Assembly: GCF_031769195.1 (NCBI RefSeq)
Contig: NZ_JAVHNP010000001.1
Span: 558,001 to 622,000 of the forward strand
Origin: Vreelandella sp031769195
Lineage (GTDB): Bacteria > Pseudomonadota > Gammaproteobacteria > Pseudomonadales > Halomonadaceae
Direction of reading: 5' to 3'
DNA: 64,000 nt
Shown here: one piece after another, positions 33,906-42,637 of the stretch
Layout of the letters: each line of letters opens with the position of its first letter
Numbering within the stretch: position 1 is the stretch's first letter
Notes under the pieces: generated by a model
What the model saw: the letters and a program-made list of their open reading frames with translations, nothing else
What the model was told of the DNA's origin: nothing
The model's database searches: none
Made by a program: the position numbers and the translations under genes

Positions 33906-34645
33906 TAGTTCGTCTCCTCGGCAAGCTCGCGCACCCAGTGCTTATTCGCTTCTCGACGCAGAATTTCGCTACGCGTGCGCATTAAGGTCAGGGCAATAAA
34001 AAAGCAGTAGAACCCCAACACCATGATAAGCAGCGGCGCCCACATATCCATGGTCATTGCGGCGCGGCCAGTAATCGTAAAAGTCGCGGGCTGGTGCAGG
34101 GTGTACCACCAATCCACGGAGTACTTAATGATGGGGATATTGATCACACCGACCATGGCCAACACCGACGCCGCCCGAGAGCCGCTATCGCGACTGCTGA
34201 AGGCGCCGCGCAGCGCAATCACGCCTAAGTAGAGAAACAGCAAAATCAGCATGGAGGTCAGGCGCGCATCCCACATCCACCAGGTGCCCCAGGTGGGCAC
34301 CCCCCACACGGCACCTGAGAACAGCGCCACAAAGGTCATCGCCGCGCCTAGCGGAGCCATCACGGTAGCCGCCATGTCCGCTACTTTGATTTTCCAGACC
34401 ATAAACACAAGCCCGGAGACCGCCATGGAAACAAAAATGGACTGGGCTAAAAAGGCCGCAGGCACATGCACATAGATAATTCGAAAACTATTGCCCTGCT
34501 GATAATCTTCCGGCGCAAATACCAGGCCCCAGATAGTGCCTACTCCCAGCAGAAGCGTTGCGGCCACCCAGAACAGCGGCTGCAGCTTGGCGCTGATGGC
34601 ATAAAACCACTTGGGTGATCTTAGCTTGTTGATAAAGGCCCACAT
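33905..34645 (-). CDS. ccmC: Haem transporter CcmC
   Basis: A 246-residue six-TM protein that loads haem onto CcmE. The WWD signature reads WGTWWMWDARLTSML near 122-136, with flanking conserved His residues (the HVPAAF loop near 60 and HQPATF near 183). Its length and N-terminus MWAFINKLRSPKWFY match the family. Confidence 0.97.
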   Translation of the reverse strand: MWAFINKLRSPKWFYAISAKLQPLFWVAATLLLGVGTIWGLVFAPEDYQQGNSFRIIYVHVPAAFLAQSIFVSMAVSGLVFMVWKIKVADMAATVMAPLGAAMTFVALFSGAVWGVPTWGTWWMWDARLTSMLILLFLYLGVIALRGAFSSRDSGSRAASVLAMVGVINIPIIKYSVDWWYTLHQPATFTITGRAAMTMDMWAPLLIMVLGFYCFFIALTLMRTRSEILRREANKHWVRELAEETN

Positions 34646-34659
34646 GGTGTTCCCATCCT

Positions 34660-35394
34660 CTAACCGTTAATGCTTATGCGTAGCGATGCGGCAATTGCCC
34701 AGGGCGCTAACATGAGTGCGAGTGCTAATAACGCCCCTAAAATCGCCAGATGCGCGGCAATGCCTTCGCCAAAAATAGCGGCCTGCACCGCCCCTGCACC
34801 GAAAATCAGTACCGGAATATAGAGCGGCAGAACCAGCAACGAGAGCAGAACACCACCACGGGCCAGCCCTACGGTTAGCGCCGCTCCGATCGCCCCAATC
34901 AAACTCAAGCTGGCCGTGCCAAGTGCTAACGACAGCGCCAGCACAGCGTAGCTTCCTGCGGGCAGTGACAGCATGATGCCCAGCAGCGGTGCCATCAGTG
35001 CCAGCGGCAACCCTGTTAGCAGCCAATGCACCGCTACTTTCGCCAACCCCAACGCCGCTAGGGGCTGGGGTGCCAGCAAGAGCTGTTCCAGGCTGCCATC
35101 GTCATAATCGCTGCGAAAGAGACTATCCAGCGACAGCAGCGCGGCTAGCAGTGCTGCGACCCATAAAAGCCCTGGGGCGATCGTCGACAGCAGTTCTGGG
35201 TCTGGTGAGATTCCAATAGGAAACAGGGTAATCACCAGCGCAAAGAACACCAACGGGTTTAGCACTTCGCCACGGCGACGCAGCATCAGGGTAAGGTCGC
35301 GTTTGAGGGTTGCCTTAATGGCCACCACCAAACCGCCCTGGGGTGCATGCATAGCCACCTTTGGGGTGCTCAATTGAGCGTGTGAACGTTGCAA
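34660..35394 (-). CDS. ccmB: Haem exporter permease CcmB
   Basis: A 244-residue ABC permease subunit with six TM helices, partner of CcmA. Family marks are NPLVFFALVITLFPIGISPDP near 46-65, IAPGLLWVAALLAALLSLD and DDGSLEQLLLAP. The start is TTG at 35394 with AAGGAG at 6-nt spacing, which outweighs an ATG 14 codons downstream. Confidence 0.95.
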   Translation of the reverse strand: MQRSHAQLSTPKVAMHAPQGGLVVAIKATLKRDLTLMLRRRGEVLNPLVFFALVITLFPIGISPDPELLSTIAPGLLWVAALLAALLSLDSLFRSDYDDGSLEQLLLAPQPLAALGLAKVAVHWLLTGLPLALMAPLLGIMLSLPAGSYAVLALSLALGTASLSLIGAIGAALTVGLARGGVLLSLLVLPLYIPVLIFGAGAVQAAIFGEGIAAHLAILGALLALALMLAPWAIAASLRISING

Positions 35395-35407
35395 CGCTAT
35401 CTCCTTC

Positions 35408-36028
35408 TTACCCCAGCTGGATACGCCTAAGCACGGGCGACTCGGTTAACGCATGGTGGGTCGTCACAATCACGCAGCCACCCGACTGCGCATGCGCTAC
35501 CAGCTGCGCCTCTAATGCCGCGACACCTTGGCGGTCAATCGCCGTGAAGGGTTCATCCAGTACCCAGAGCGCACGCTGGGTGAGCGTTAATCGCGCCAGC
35601 GCCACACGGCGCTGCTGGCCAGCGGAAAGCTGCCCGGCGGGAATATCCTCAAAGCCGGACAATCCAACGCCAGCAAGCGCTGCCTCGCGTGCGGCTTCAC
35701 TCCCCTCTTCACCGCTAAGCGCTTGATACCACGCTAAGTTCTCAAGCGGTGAAAGGCCTGCTTTCACGCCGGGGGCATGCCCTAGATAGAGTAAATTTGC
35801 GAGAAAATGTTCACGGACTTGGCGCATTGGTTCGCCATTCCAGTAAAGCTCGCCACGGTAATCGGTTAATTGGCCGGAGAGGATTTTCAGCAGCGTCGTT
35901 TTTCCACTGCCGTTGGGGCCTTCAATGCGCACGATCTCGCCACGTTGGATATCAAGATCGAGCCCTTCAAACAGCCAACGGTCGTCGCGTTCACAGGCCA
36001 ATTGTCGGGCTTGCAGGCACAGGCTCAA
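35408..36028 (-). CDS. ccmA: Haem exporter ATP-binding protein CcmA
   Basis: A 206-residue ABC ATPase. Walker A is GPNGSGKTT near 39-47, signature LSAGQQRRVALARL near 131-144, and Walker B LWVLDEPFTAID near 152-163. The start is TTG at 36028 with GGAG at 6 nt. It is the first gene of ccmABCDEFGHI, which runs unbroken to 28862. All nine genes are intact, so c-type cytochromes should mature by System I. Confidence 0.95.
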   Translation of the reverse strand: MSLCLQARQLACERDDRWLFEGLDLDIQRGEIVRIEGPNGSGKTTLLKILSGQLTDYRGELYWNGEPMRQVREHFLANLLYLGHAPGVKAGLSPLENLAWYQALSGEEGSEAAREAALAGVGLSGFEDIPAGQLSAGQQRRVALARLTLTQRALWVLDEPFTAIDRQGVAALEAQLVAHAQSGGCVIVTTHHALTESPVLRRIQLG

Positions 36029-36170
36029 AAGACACTCCAGGCACGTTGATTTTGGGTCGAACTCTACACGGAAAGGCCCTTTCCCGCCAGTCGAGCTCTG
36101 CGGTCTTGGGTCGCAGCGTGACGTCGCTCAACGCGCGCTTAAGAAACCCAGTAGCAAGACAGCACTAGCA

Positions 36171-36186
36171 CTGTATGCAAAAACAG
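36171..36186 (+). promoter_or_regulatory. Probable LexA (SOS) box
   Basis: CTGTATGCAAAAACAG fits CTG-N10-CAG. It lies just upstream of a good -10 (TATACT, 36190-36195), where LexA would block RNA polymerase. It is about 100 bp upstream of an S24/UmuD-like gene. Confidence 0.6.
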
Positions 36187-36289
36187 GCTTATACTGTAAC
36201 CACTGTATGAATAGCCATACCAGAATAAAACCACAGCTATTGACTCAATCAAACGCCTTGGCAACGGGCGCTGCATGGGAGAACACACT

Positions 36290-36736
36290 ATGACGATTTG
36301 CCTACCCACACAGGTAACGTCTCACGTACCTTCTCACGTATCTTCGCAAACTCGCTCCCAGCCGATGGCGCAATCGACGTCACGGCAGCGCGCTGCGCCC
36401 TTGCATACCCGCCAGACATCTACTCCCCACACCGTTACCCGGCGCAACACGTATGCCCTGCGTATTCGCGGCGACCGAATGCATAACTGCAATCTCTTTG
36501 ATGGCGATGTGATTATTATTCATCGCCATCAGCATGACACCCACCAAGAAACCGCCGTGGCCACCATTAATCAGCGGGAAGTGGCACTCAAACAGCTCTC
36601 GATCAGCCGCTTAGGCATTCATTTATGGCCTGAAGATGCAGCGATGCCCGAGGTCTTCCTGCATAATTGTGATATCCAGGTGCTGGGCATGGTCATGGGC
36701 GTGGCCCATCACACGACCGACACTCGGCACCACTAA
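36290..36736 (+). CDS. S24/UmuD-like protein with the catalytic serine replaced by arginine
   Basis: A 148-residue protein. The first about 50 residues are Ser/Thr/Gln/His-rich and apparently disordered, with no helix-turn-helix. Residues about 54-140 fit the LexA/UmuD S24 fold: YALRIRGDRM, LFDGDVIIIHR, VATINQREVALKQL and VLGMVMGVAH. In active members the first motif is GDSM; here position 63 is Arg, while the general-base Lys (K101 in ALKQL) remains. Self-cleavage is therefore not expected. The ATG at 36290 is preferred over one five codons earlier because GGGAG precedes it. An SOS box lies upstream and yigZ follows 29 bp later. Confidence 0.72.
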   Translation: MTICLPTQVTSHVPSHVSSQTRSQPMAQSTSRQRAAPLHTRQTSTPHTVTRRNTYALRIRGDRMHNCNLFDGDVIIIHRHQHDTHQETAVATINQREVALKQLSISRLGIHLWPEDAAMPEVFLHNCDIQVLGMVMGVAHHTTDTRHH

Positions 36737-36765
36737 CGGGTTACCCACTCTGCCGGGAGCACTAT

Positions 36766-37389
36766 TTGCGTTATCGAATTCCTGATTTAGCCCCTGACAC
36801 ATGGCACACCGCTGAGATCGACGTTGAAAAGAGCCAGTTTCTGGTTTGGATGTGCCATGCCCCCAACACAGCGGCCTTTGATGCCTTACTGCAAGCCGCG
36901 AAAATCGCCCATCCAAACGCTAGCCACCACTGCACCGCCTTTGTGGCAGGGCCGCCAGGAGAGCAGACCCATATCGGCTTTTCTGATGATGGCGAACCCG
37001 GTGGCACGGCGGGCCGCCCCATGTTTCAGGCACTGCAGGGCAGTCAAATAGGTCAAATTGGTTGCGTGGTGATTCGCTACTTTGGCGGCACCAAGTTAGG
37101 CACCGGCGGCTTAGCCCGCGCTTATGCCCAGGCGGTGAACGCAGGGATTGAAACCCTTGCCACCCGCGACGTCATTGAGCGCGACAGCTACTGCTTCAGA
37201 GTCAGCTTTGCCCAAGAGGCGCAAGCCCGCGCCTGGTGCGACGAGCAGTCCTTGCCGATTGAACAAGCGGACTATGATGGCGAAGGCGTTAGCTTGACCA
37301 TCGGCTGGCCAAAAGATGCAGCGTTGGACATCAGTGGGCTGGAGAATCGTCTAAAAACGGCGATTGAGCTACAGCGGATCGGCTCATAA
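36766..37389 (+). CDS. yigZ: YigZ/IMPACT family protein
   Basis: A 207-residue protein. The N-terminal UPF0029 (IMPACT) domain (about 18-125) carries KSQFLVWMC, HHCTAFV, SDDGEPGGTAGRPM and VVIRYFGGTKLGTGGL, the last being the family hallmark. The C-terminal DUF1949 (about 140-200) has a ferredoxin-like fold. Eukaryotic IMPACT controls Gcn2; the bacterial role is unknown and possibly translation-linked. The start is TTG at 36766 with GGGAG upstream. It follows the S24-like gene and may share its transcript. Confidence 0.93.
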   Translation: MRYRIPDLAPDTWHTAEIDVEKSQFLVWMCHAPNTAAFDALLQAAKIAHPNASHHCTAFVAGPPGEQTHIGFSDDGEPGGTAGRPMFQALQGSQIGQIGCVVIRYFGGTKLGTGGLARAYAQAVNAGIETLATRDVIERDSYCFRVSFAQEAQARAWCDEQSLPIEQADYDGEGVSLTIGWPKDAALDISGLENRLKTAIELQRIGS

Positions 37390-37395
37390 CGCGCA

Positions 37396-37440
37396 TAAAA
37401 AAACGCGGTTTACACGAGTCGCTGCTCGGTAAACCGCGTT
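37396..37440 (-). terminator. Terminator of the oadGAB operon
   Basis: 12-bp stem AACGCGGTTTAC / GTAAACCGCGTT. On the minus strand it is followed by TTTTTTTATG. It is convergent with the yigZ end and probably ends both transcripts. Confidence 0.85.
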
Positions 37441-37474
37441 GTCACAGGGGCGAGACAGCGCTTATCTCAAGTGC

Positions 37475-38797
37475 TTATCCCAAGTACTTGATCATGACCC
37501 CTGCCGCTACCGCTGAACCAATAACACCCGCGACGTTCGGGCCCATGGCGTGCATCAGCAGGAAGTTATGCGGGTTTGCTTCCAGCCCGACTTTATTGGC
37601 CACCCGCGCTGCCATCGGCACAGCGGAGACACCCGCCGCACCAATCAGCGGGTTGATAGGCATTTTACTGACCAGGTTCATCAGCTTAGCCATTAAGACA
37701 CCGGCCGCGGTACCAATCCCGAAAGCCACAATCCCAAGGCCCAGAATCCCCAGCGTCTCAAACGCCAGGAAGCTCTCCGCCATCAGCTTAGAGCCCACCG
37801 ACAGGCCAAGAATGATGGTAACGATATTGATCAACGCGTTTTGTGCGGTATCAGAGAGGCGCTCTACTACACCGCATTCGCGCATCAGGTTACCGAAGCA
37901 GAACATCCCCAGCAGTGGCGCTGCGTCCGGTAGAAACAGCGCGACAGCAATCAACAGCATCAGCGGGAAAACTATTTTTTCGAGCTTAGAGACCGGACGC
38001 AGCTGCGTCATGGTGATCTTGCGCTCTTTTTCCGTGGTCAGCAGACGCATAATGGGCGGCTGAATCAGCGGCACAAGCGCCATATAGGCGTAAGCGGCTA
38101 CGGCAATTGCCCCTAGCAGCTCCGGCGCTAGCACGCTGGACACATAGATAGACGTCGGACCATCTGCACCACCAATGATACCGATGGCCGCGGCTTGATT
38201 CAGCGAAAAGTCCATCACGCCCATCGAGGTGAGCAGCACCGCACCAAACAGCGTGGCAAAGATGCCAAACTGCGCAGCGGCCCCTAAAAACAGCGTGCGC
38301 GGGTTGGCCAGCAGCGGACCGAAATCGGTCATCGCCCCTACGCCCATAAAAATCAGCAGCGGTGCGATGCCCGAGCCAATGGCGACCTTGTAGAAGCTAT
38401 AGAGCATGCCGTCGTTGTAGCCGACGCCAACGGCTATATCTTTTGCAGCACGCAGTTGATCCGGCGCAGCCGAATCATGAGCGATGGCTTTCAGCGTTTC
38501 GCGCCAGCCCTCGACACCGGCCAGCGGGTCAAGGGTGGCTCCTAGCGCTGCAGCCATTTGCTGCAGCACTGCGGGCTTGGCCACTTCAATGGCTTGGTCT
38601 AAAGCTGAAATCGCCAGCCCAGCCTCAGGAATATTGGCAAGAATACCGCCAAATCCAATCGGCACTAGCAAGAGAGGTTCAAACTTTTTGTGGATCGCGA
38701 GGTAGAGCAAACCAAGCCCCACCAGGATCATGACCGCTTGGCCAAGCTCCAGGTTATAAAGCCCGGAGCCCTCCCATAAGGTAATTAATTTATCCAT
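37475..38797 (-). CDS. oadB: Sodium-pumping oxaloacetate decarboxylase, beta subunit
   Basis: A 440-residue polytopic membrane subunit that decarboxylates carboxybiotin and exports Na+. Family marks are MDKLITLWEGSG at the start, GFGGILANIPEAGL near 48-61, and the highly conserved GIIGGADGPTSIYV near 213-226, which holds the key Asp of the Na+ channel. NPLIGAAGVSAVPMAARVAN is near the C-terminus. It is the last gene of oadGAB, 12 bp after oadA. Na+ extrusion suits a halophile or halotolerant host. Confidence 0.96.
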   Translation of the reverse strand: MDKLITLWEGSGLYNLELGQAVMILVGLGLLYLAIHKKFEPLLLVPIGFGGILANIPEAGLAISALDQAIEVAKPAVLQQMAAALGATLDPLAGVEGWRETLKAIAHDSAAPDQLRAAKDIAVGVGYNDGMLYSFYKVAIGSGIAPLLIFMGVGAMTDFGPLLANPRTLFLGAAAQFGIFATLFGAVLLTSMGVMDFSLNQAAAIGIIGGADGPTSIYVSSVLAPELLGAIAVAAYAYMALVPLIQPPIMRLLTTEKERKITMTQLRPVSKLEKIVFPLMLLIAVALFLPDAAPLLGMFCFGNLMRECGVVERLSDTAQNALINIVTIILGLSVGSKLMAESFLAFETLGILGLGIVAFGIGTAAGVLMAKLMNLVSKMPINPLIGAAGVSAVPMAARVANKVGLEANPHNFLLMHAMGPNVAGVIGSAVAAGVMIKYLG

Positions 38798-38809
38798 TCC
38801 CGAATGCCC

Positions 38810-40612
38810 TTAAAGCTCAATCAGCGCGTCGCCAACGGTAACGCTATCGCCTTCGCTGACGTTAACTTTCGATACCGTACCGGCGCTGCTGGCACGCACT
38901 TCGGTTTCCATCTTCATGGCTTCGAGAATAATCACTACGTCGCCTTCGGCTACTTGATCGCCTGGGCGAACATTCACCTTGAAGATATTACCTGCCAGAG
39001 GCGCATCAATGCTGACGCCGCTGGGGGCTGGAGCAGCGGCCTCAGGCTCTGCGGCGGGCTGCTCCTGGATATTGCCAATCTCACCGCCTTCAGACACTTC
39101 GACCACATACGCTTTACCGTTGAGCTTAACGGTGTATGTTTCCGGGCCACCGGTAGATGCAGGCGCTGCCGCAGGTGCCGCTGCCTTAGCCGGGGTTGAT
39201 GATTGAGCCGCCTCAGGCGCAGGCTCAAAGGCGTCTTTGTTATCGCGGTTTTTCAGGAATTTCAGGCCAATCTGCGGGAACAGTGCATAGGTCAGTACGT
39301 CATCCACTTCTCGCTCGCCGTCGGCTAAGCGAATACTGTCAGCGCTGGCTTTCTGCTTGAGCTCGGTGGCGAGCTTATCCATTTCGGGGGCTAAGTTATC
39401 TGCCGGTCGGCAGGTAATCGGCTCACCGCCTTCCAGAACGCGCTTTTGCAATTCAGCGTTGAACGGAGCCGGGGCAGAGCCGTATTCACCTTTTAGCAGC
39501 GCCTGAACTTCTTTTGAGATCGACTTGTAGCGCTCGCCCATCATGACGTTCATGACCGCTTGGGTGCCCACGATTTGCGACGTCGGTGTCACCAGCGGAA
39601 TAAAGCCAAGATCCTCTCTAACGCGAGGAATTTCGCCCAACACGTCATCTAGCTTGTCGCCCGCGCCCTGCTCTTTGAGCTGGCTTTCCATGTTGGTCAG
39701 CATGCCGCCTGGCACTTGCGCCACAAGAATGCGCGAATCAATACCGCGCAGCGAGCCTTCAAAAGAAGCGTACTTTTTGCGCACTTCACGGAAGTAGCCT
39801 GCGATATCTTCAAGCAGCTCCAGGTCTAGCCCGGTGTCGCGGTCGGTATCTTTCAACATGGCGACTACCGACTCCGTCGGACTGTGGCCGTAGGTCATCG
39901 ACATGGAAGAGATCGCCGTATCGACATTGTCGATACCTGCCTCGACCGCTTTCAGAATGGTCGAGGTGGATAAGCCAGTCGTCGCATGGCAATGCAAATG
40001 AACCGGAATAGAGAGCTCTTTTTTCAGACGTGTGACCAAGTCATACGCCGTATACGGCGTGAGTAGCCCCGCCATATCCTTGATAGCCAGAGAGTCTGCG
40101 CCCATTGCAGCAATGGTCTTCGCAAGATCTACCCAGCTATCCAGGGTATGTACCGGGCTCACTGTGTAAGAGATGGTGCCCTGCGCATGGCCGCCCACCT
40201 GACGCACTGCCTTAATGGCGCGCTCTAAATTGCGCGGGTCGTTCATGGCATCAAATACGCGGAATACATCGACGCCGTTGGTTTTGGCGCGCTCAACAAA
40301 CTTATCGACAACATCGTCAGCGTAGTGGCGGTAGCCCAGCAGGTTTTGGCCGCGCAGCAGCATGGCCTGGGGCGTGTTGGGCATCGCCTCTTTAAGGGCG
40401 CGAATACGCTCCCACGGGTCTTCCCCTAAGTAACGGATACAGGCATCGAAAGTCGCACCGCCCCAGGTTTCCAGAGACCAGTAGCCGACTTTGTCCAACT
40501 TTTCGGCAATTGGGAGCATGTCATCTAGGCGCAGACGCGTAGCAAACAGCGATTGGTGCGCATCGCGCAGGACAACATCAGTGATTCCCAGAGGACGTTT
40601 TGTTTCGTTCAT
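38810..40612 (-). CDS. oadA: Oxaloacetate decarboxylase, alpha subunit (biotin-dependent)
   Basis: A 600-residue carboxyltransferase that moves CO2 from oxaloacetate to biotin, giving pyruvate. The TIM-barrel domain begins TDVVLRDAHQSLFATRLRL. A conserved PYC_OADA region follows, then a Pro/Ala linker (about 460-500) and a C-terminal biotinyl domain with EAMKMET (biotinylated Lys near 566). Its location between oadG and oadB distinguishes it from pyruvate carboxylase subunit B. Confidence 0.96.
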   Translation of the reverse strand: MNETKRPLGITDVVLRDAHQSLFATRLRLDDMLPIAEKLDKVGYWSLETWGGATFDACIRYLGEDPWERIRALKEAMPNTPQAMLLRGQNLLGYRHYADDVVDKFVERAKTNGVDVFRVFDAMNDPRNLERAIKAVRQVGGHAQGTISYTVSPVHTLDSWVDLAKTIAAMGADSLAIKDMAGLLTPYTAYDLVTRLKKELSIPVHLHCHATTGLSTSTILKAVEAGIDNVDTAISSMSMTYGHSPTESVVAMLKDTDRDTGLDLELLEDIAGYFREVRKKYASFEGSLRGIDSRILVAQVPGGMLTNMESQLKEQGAGDKLDDVLGEIPRVREDLGFIPLVTPTSQIVGTQAVMNVMMGERYKSISKEVQALLKGEYGSAPAPFNAELQKRVLEGGEPITCRPADNLAPEMDKLATELKQKASADSIRLADGEREVDDVLTYALFPQIGLKFLKNRDNKDAFEPAPEAAQSSTPAKAAAPAAAPASTGGPETYTVKLNGKAYVVEVSEGGEIGNIQEQPAAEPEAAAPAPSGVSIDAPLAGNIFKVNVRPGDQVAEGDVVIILEAMKMETEVRASSAGTVSKVNVSEGDSVTVGDALIEL

Positions 40613-40704
40613 GGTCGTGGCTCACAGTTTAGCGTTATGGATTTGTAGTAAATTTAACAAAAAAATAGCAATCAGAGCGAAATAGGCACACGAAAGCGTG
40701 CGAC

Positions 40705-40962
40705 TTATAAACGGCGAGACGAGCGATAACGATGCACTGCAGCACTAATCACTGCGACGACTTCGTCATTTTGGCCGTTATTGGCGGGATTTTTCGCACT
40801 ATTTCGGCCCGCCGGCGCTGCCGCCGGGGCAGGCTGAAAGCGGTCGATCAGCTTGGACATTAGCGTTACGCTAATAACCAAAATAGTAAGAAAAACAAAA
40901 ACAAAGCCCATACCAAGGCCCATTAAAGCAAGCCCCTCTTGGAGCAAGTCTGACCCCTGCAT
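40705..40962 (-). CDS. oadG: Oxaloacetate decarboxylase, gamma subunit
   Basis: An 85-residue small membrane subunit that assembles the alpha and beta subunits and binds Zn2+. One TM helix (about 14-36, MGLGMGFVFVFLTILVISVTLM) is followed by a Pro/Ala/Asn linker and a basic C-terminus ending RYRSSRRL. It is first gene of the operon, with 92 bp before oadA. Confidence 0.9.
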   Translation of the reverse strand: MQGSDLLQEGLALMGLGMGFVFVFLTILVISVTLMSKLIDRFQPAPAAAPAGRNSAKNPANNGQNDEVVAVISAAVHRYRSSRRL

Positions 40963-41089
40963 AGCGTGCTCTCCTTGTTTTATAGAGTTATTGGCACACC
41001 AAACGCCTCCAACGGCGCTTGGCGCAATAAGGGTAATACACTAACCTGCCACATCCAGGATAGAATGCAATCGCGCCATAGTGGAAGTC

Positions 41090-42094
41090 ATGGTTGTTAA
41101 TTTACTACATAAAGGCAAGATCGGTCTCGCACCGATGGAAGGCGTTATCGACGCGCTCACCCGCGACCTTCTGACCCGTCAGCCCGGATTCGACTGGTCT
41201 GTCACAGAATTTGTCAGGGTGGTGGATACCCGCCTCCCCCCTCGCGTGTTTTATAAGCACTGCCCAGAATTGGCTGAACGTCCGGTGGCAACACCGAGTG
41301 GCGTGCCTGTTCATCTACAGCTCCTGGGCTCTGTTCCCCAGGCGCTGGCGGACAATGCACGTCAGGCTTTAGCGCTTGGGGCCATCAGCGTTGACCTAAA
41401 CTTTGGCTGCCCAGCCAAACTGGTCAACCGTCATGATGGCGGCGCATCCCTGCTGCGTCAGCCTGAGCGCGTGTATCAGGCCGTCAAAGCGGTCGCAGAT
41501 GCGCTTGAGGGCGAAATCCCCGTTACCGCCAAGATTCGCCTGGGGTTTTCCAATCGCCGTTTGGCGGTAGCCTGCGCCCAAGCCACTGAAGCAGGCGGCG
41601 CGGCGCGCCTAGTCGTCCATGGGCGCACTCGAGATGAAGGGTATCGCCCACCGGCGCACTGGGAGTGGATTGGCAAAGTACGCCACCACGTCTCTATCCC
41701 CGTGGTGGCCAATGGCGATATATGGACGCTAGAAGACTACTGGAAGGCTCGCACCCTTTCTGGCTGCAGCGACGTTATGCTGGGCCGCAGCGCCTTAGCG
41801 GACCCTTGGCTTGCACCGCGCATTCGCCACTGGCAGCAAACCGGCGAGCGCCTACCTGACACCACCTGGGCCATGCGCGCCAGCGTACTCCAGGAGTATG
41901 CCGCCCTTCAGCGCCAGCGTTTACCCGACCGGGTTGTTGTCTCGCTGGTGAAGCAGTGGCTGGCACAGATGCGCCAAGGCAATGCAGAAGCCAACCAGCA
42001 CTTTCAGCGCCTGAAGCGCCTGACCGACCTGGATACCCTCCTAGACAGCCTTGTACCTACAACGGCGGCTACGCGGCCTGATACGCCCGCCTGA
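41090..42094 (+). CDS. dusC: tRNA-dihydrouridine(16) synthase
   Basis: FMN enzyme that reduces U16 in the tRNA D-loop. About 334 residues. The FMN motif is APMEGVIDALTRDLL near 14-28. The catalytic Cys is in LNFGCPAKLVNRHDGGASLL near 99-118, and VHGRTRDEGY and VVANGDIW are also present. Similarity is closest to the DusC branch (TEFVRVVD motif near 39). The ATG at 41090 is preferred; an in-frame GTG lies three codons earlier. Monocistronic. Confidence 0.94.
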   Translation: MVVNLLHKGKIGLAPMEGVIDALTRDLLTRQPGFDWSVTEFVRVVDTRLPPRVFYKHCPELAERPVATPSGVPVHLQLLGSVPQALADNARQALALGAISVDLNFGCPAKLVNRHDGGASLLRQPERVYQAVKAVADALEGEIPVTAKIRLGFSNRRLAVACAQATEAGGAARLVVHGRTRDEGYRPPAHWEWIGKVRHHVSIPVVANGDIWTLEDYWKARTLSGCSDVMLGRSALADPWLAPRIRHWQQTGERLPDTTWAMRASVLQEYAALQRQRLPDRVVVSLVKQWLAQMRQGNAEANQHFQRLKRLTDLDTLLDSLVPTTAATRPDTPA

Positions 42095-42151
42095 GGCCAT
42101 ATCGTCGCTCACTCACCCCTCCATCGCGCTACTCCCCAACTGCCAGCCAAA

Positions 42152-42187
42152 AAAAAGCGCCCTTCCGCAAATTGCGGGGGCGCTTTA
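42152..42187 (-). terminator. Terminator hairpin downstream of dusC and the tRNA cluster
   Basis: Stem AAAGCGCCC / GGGCGCTTT with an inner CCGCAA/TTGCGG stem. On the minus strand it is followed by eight T residues. It is probably a backup terminator for the tRNA operon and may also stop dusC. Confidence 0.7.
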
Positions 42188-42237
42188 CACGATCGCAAGA
42201 CTAACGCGCGAGCCACGATAGCCAGGCTAGAAAACAG

Positions 42238-42267
42238 AAAACCCGCTCTCCTATGAGAGCGGGTTTT
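42238..42267. terminator. Terminator of the tRNA operon
   Basis: Perfect 13-bp stem AAAACCCGCTCTC / GAGAGCGGGTTTT, 8 bp beyond the 3' end of the last tRNA. It is flanked by A- and T-runs on both sides. Confidence 0.85.
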
Positions 42268-42274
42268 TAGAATC

Positions 42275-42351
42275 TGGCGCGCCCGGGAGGATTCGAACCT
42301 CCGACCCCCTGATTCGTAGTCAGGTACTCTATCCAGCTGAGCTACGGGCGC
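42275..42351 (-). tRNA. tRNA-Arg (ACG), copy 2
   Basis: 77-nt cloverleaf with encoded CCA. The acceptor stem is GCGCCCG/CGGGCGC. The anticodon arm is CCTGA-CTACGAA-TCAGG, anticodon ACG (A34 presumably deaminated to inosine), and the T-loop is GTTCGAATC. It is identical to the copy at 42421-42497. Confidence 0.97.
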
Positions 42352-42420
42352 TTTTCAGTCATTACTTAGTCACTCAAGCAATGATTAACACTGTAACATC
42401 AAACACTTACCTTTGCAACT

Positions 42421-42497
42421 TGGCGCGCCCGGGAGGATTCGAACCTCCGACCCCCTGATTCGTAGTCAGGTACTCTATCCAGCTGAGCTACGGGCGC
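42421..42497 (-). tRNA. tRNA-Arg (ACG), copy 1
   Basis: 77-nt, CCA-encoded, identical to the next copy, with anticodon ACG. It is second in the Ser-Arg-Arg unit, 30 bp after tRNA-Ser. Confidence 0.97.
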
Positions 42498-42527
42498 ATA
42501 TCAAATTGCGATGCTACATCATGCAGT

Positions 42528-42620
42528 TGGCGGAGAGAGAGGGATTCGAACCCTCGATAGGGCTATAAACCCTATACTCCCTTAGCAGGGGAGCGCCTTC
42601 AGCCACTCGGCCACCTCTCC
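42528..42620 (-). tRNA. tRNA-Ser (GCT)
   Basis: 93-nt type II tRNA with encoded CCA. The acceptor stem is GGAGAGG/CTCTCTCC-type pairing. Anticodon loop CTGCTAA gives GCT, and there is a long variable arm (TATAGGGTTTATAGCCCTA). It follows csrA, the usual gammaproteobacterial order. Confidence 0.97.
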
Positions 42621-42637
42621 TCAACGGCACGGCGCGA

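Noticed and set aside
36205..36223. Second LexA-box candidate CTGTATGAATAGCCATACCAG region upstream of the S24-like gene
   Set aside because: CTG and CAG are separated by 15 instead of 10 bases, so it does not meet the LexA spacing.
42275..42497. Short direct repeats separated by a spacer, superficially CRISPR-like
   Set aside because: They are two complete tRNA-Arg genes; only two units and no cas genes nearby.
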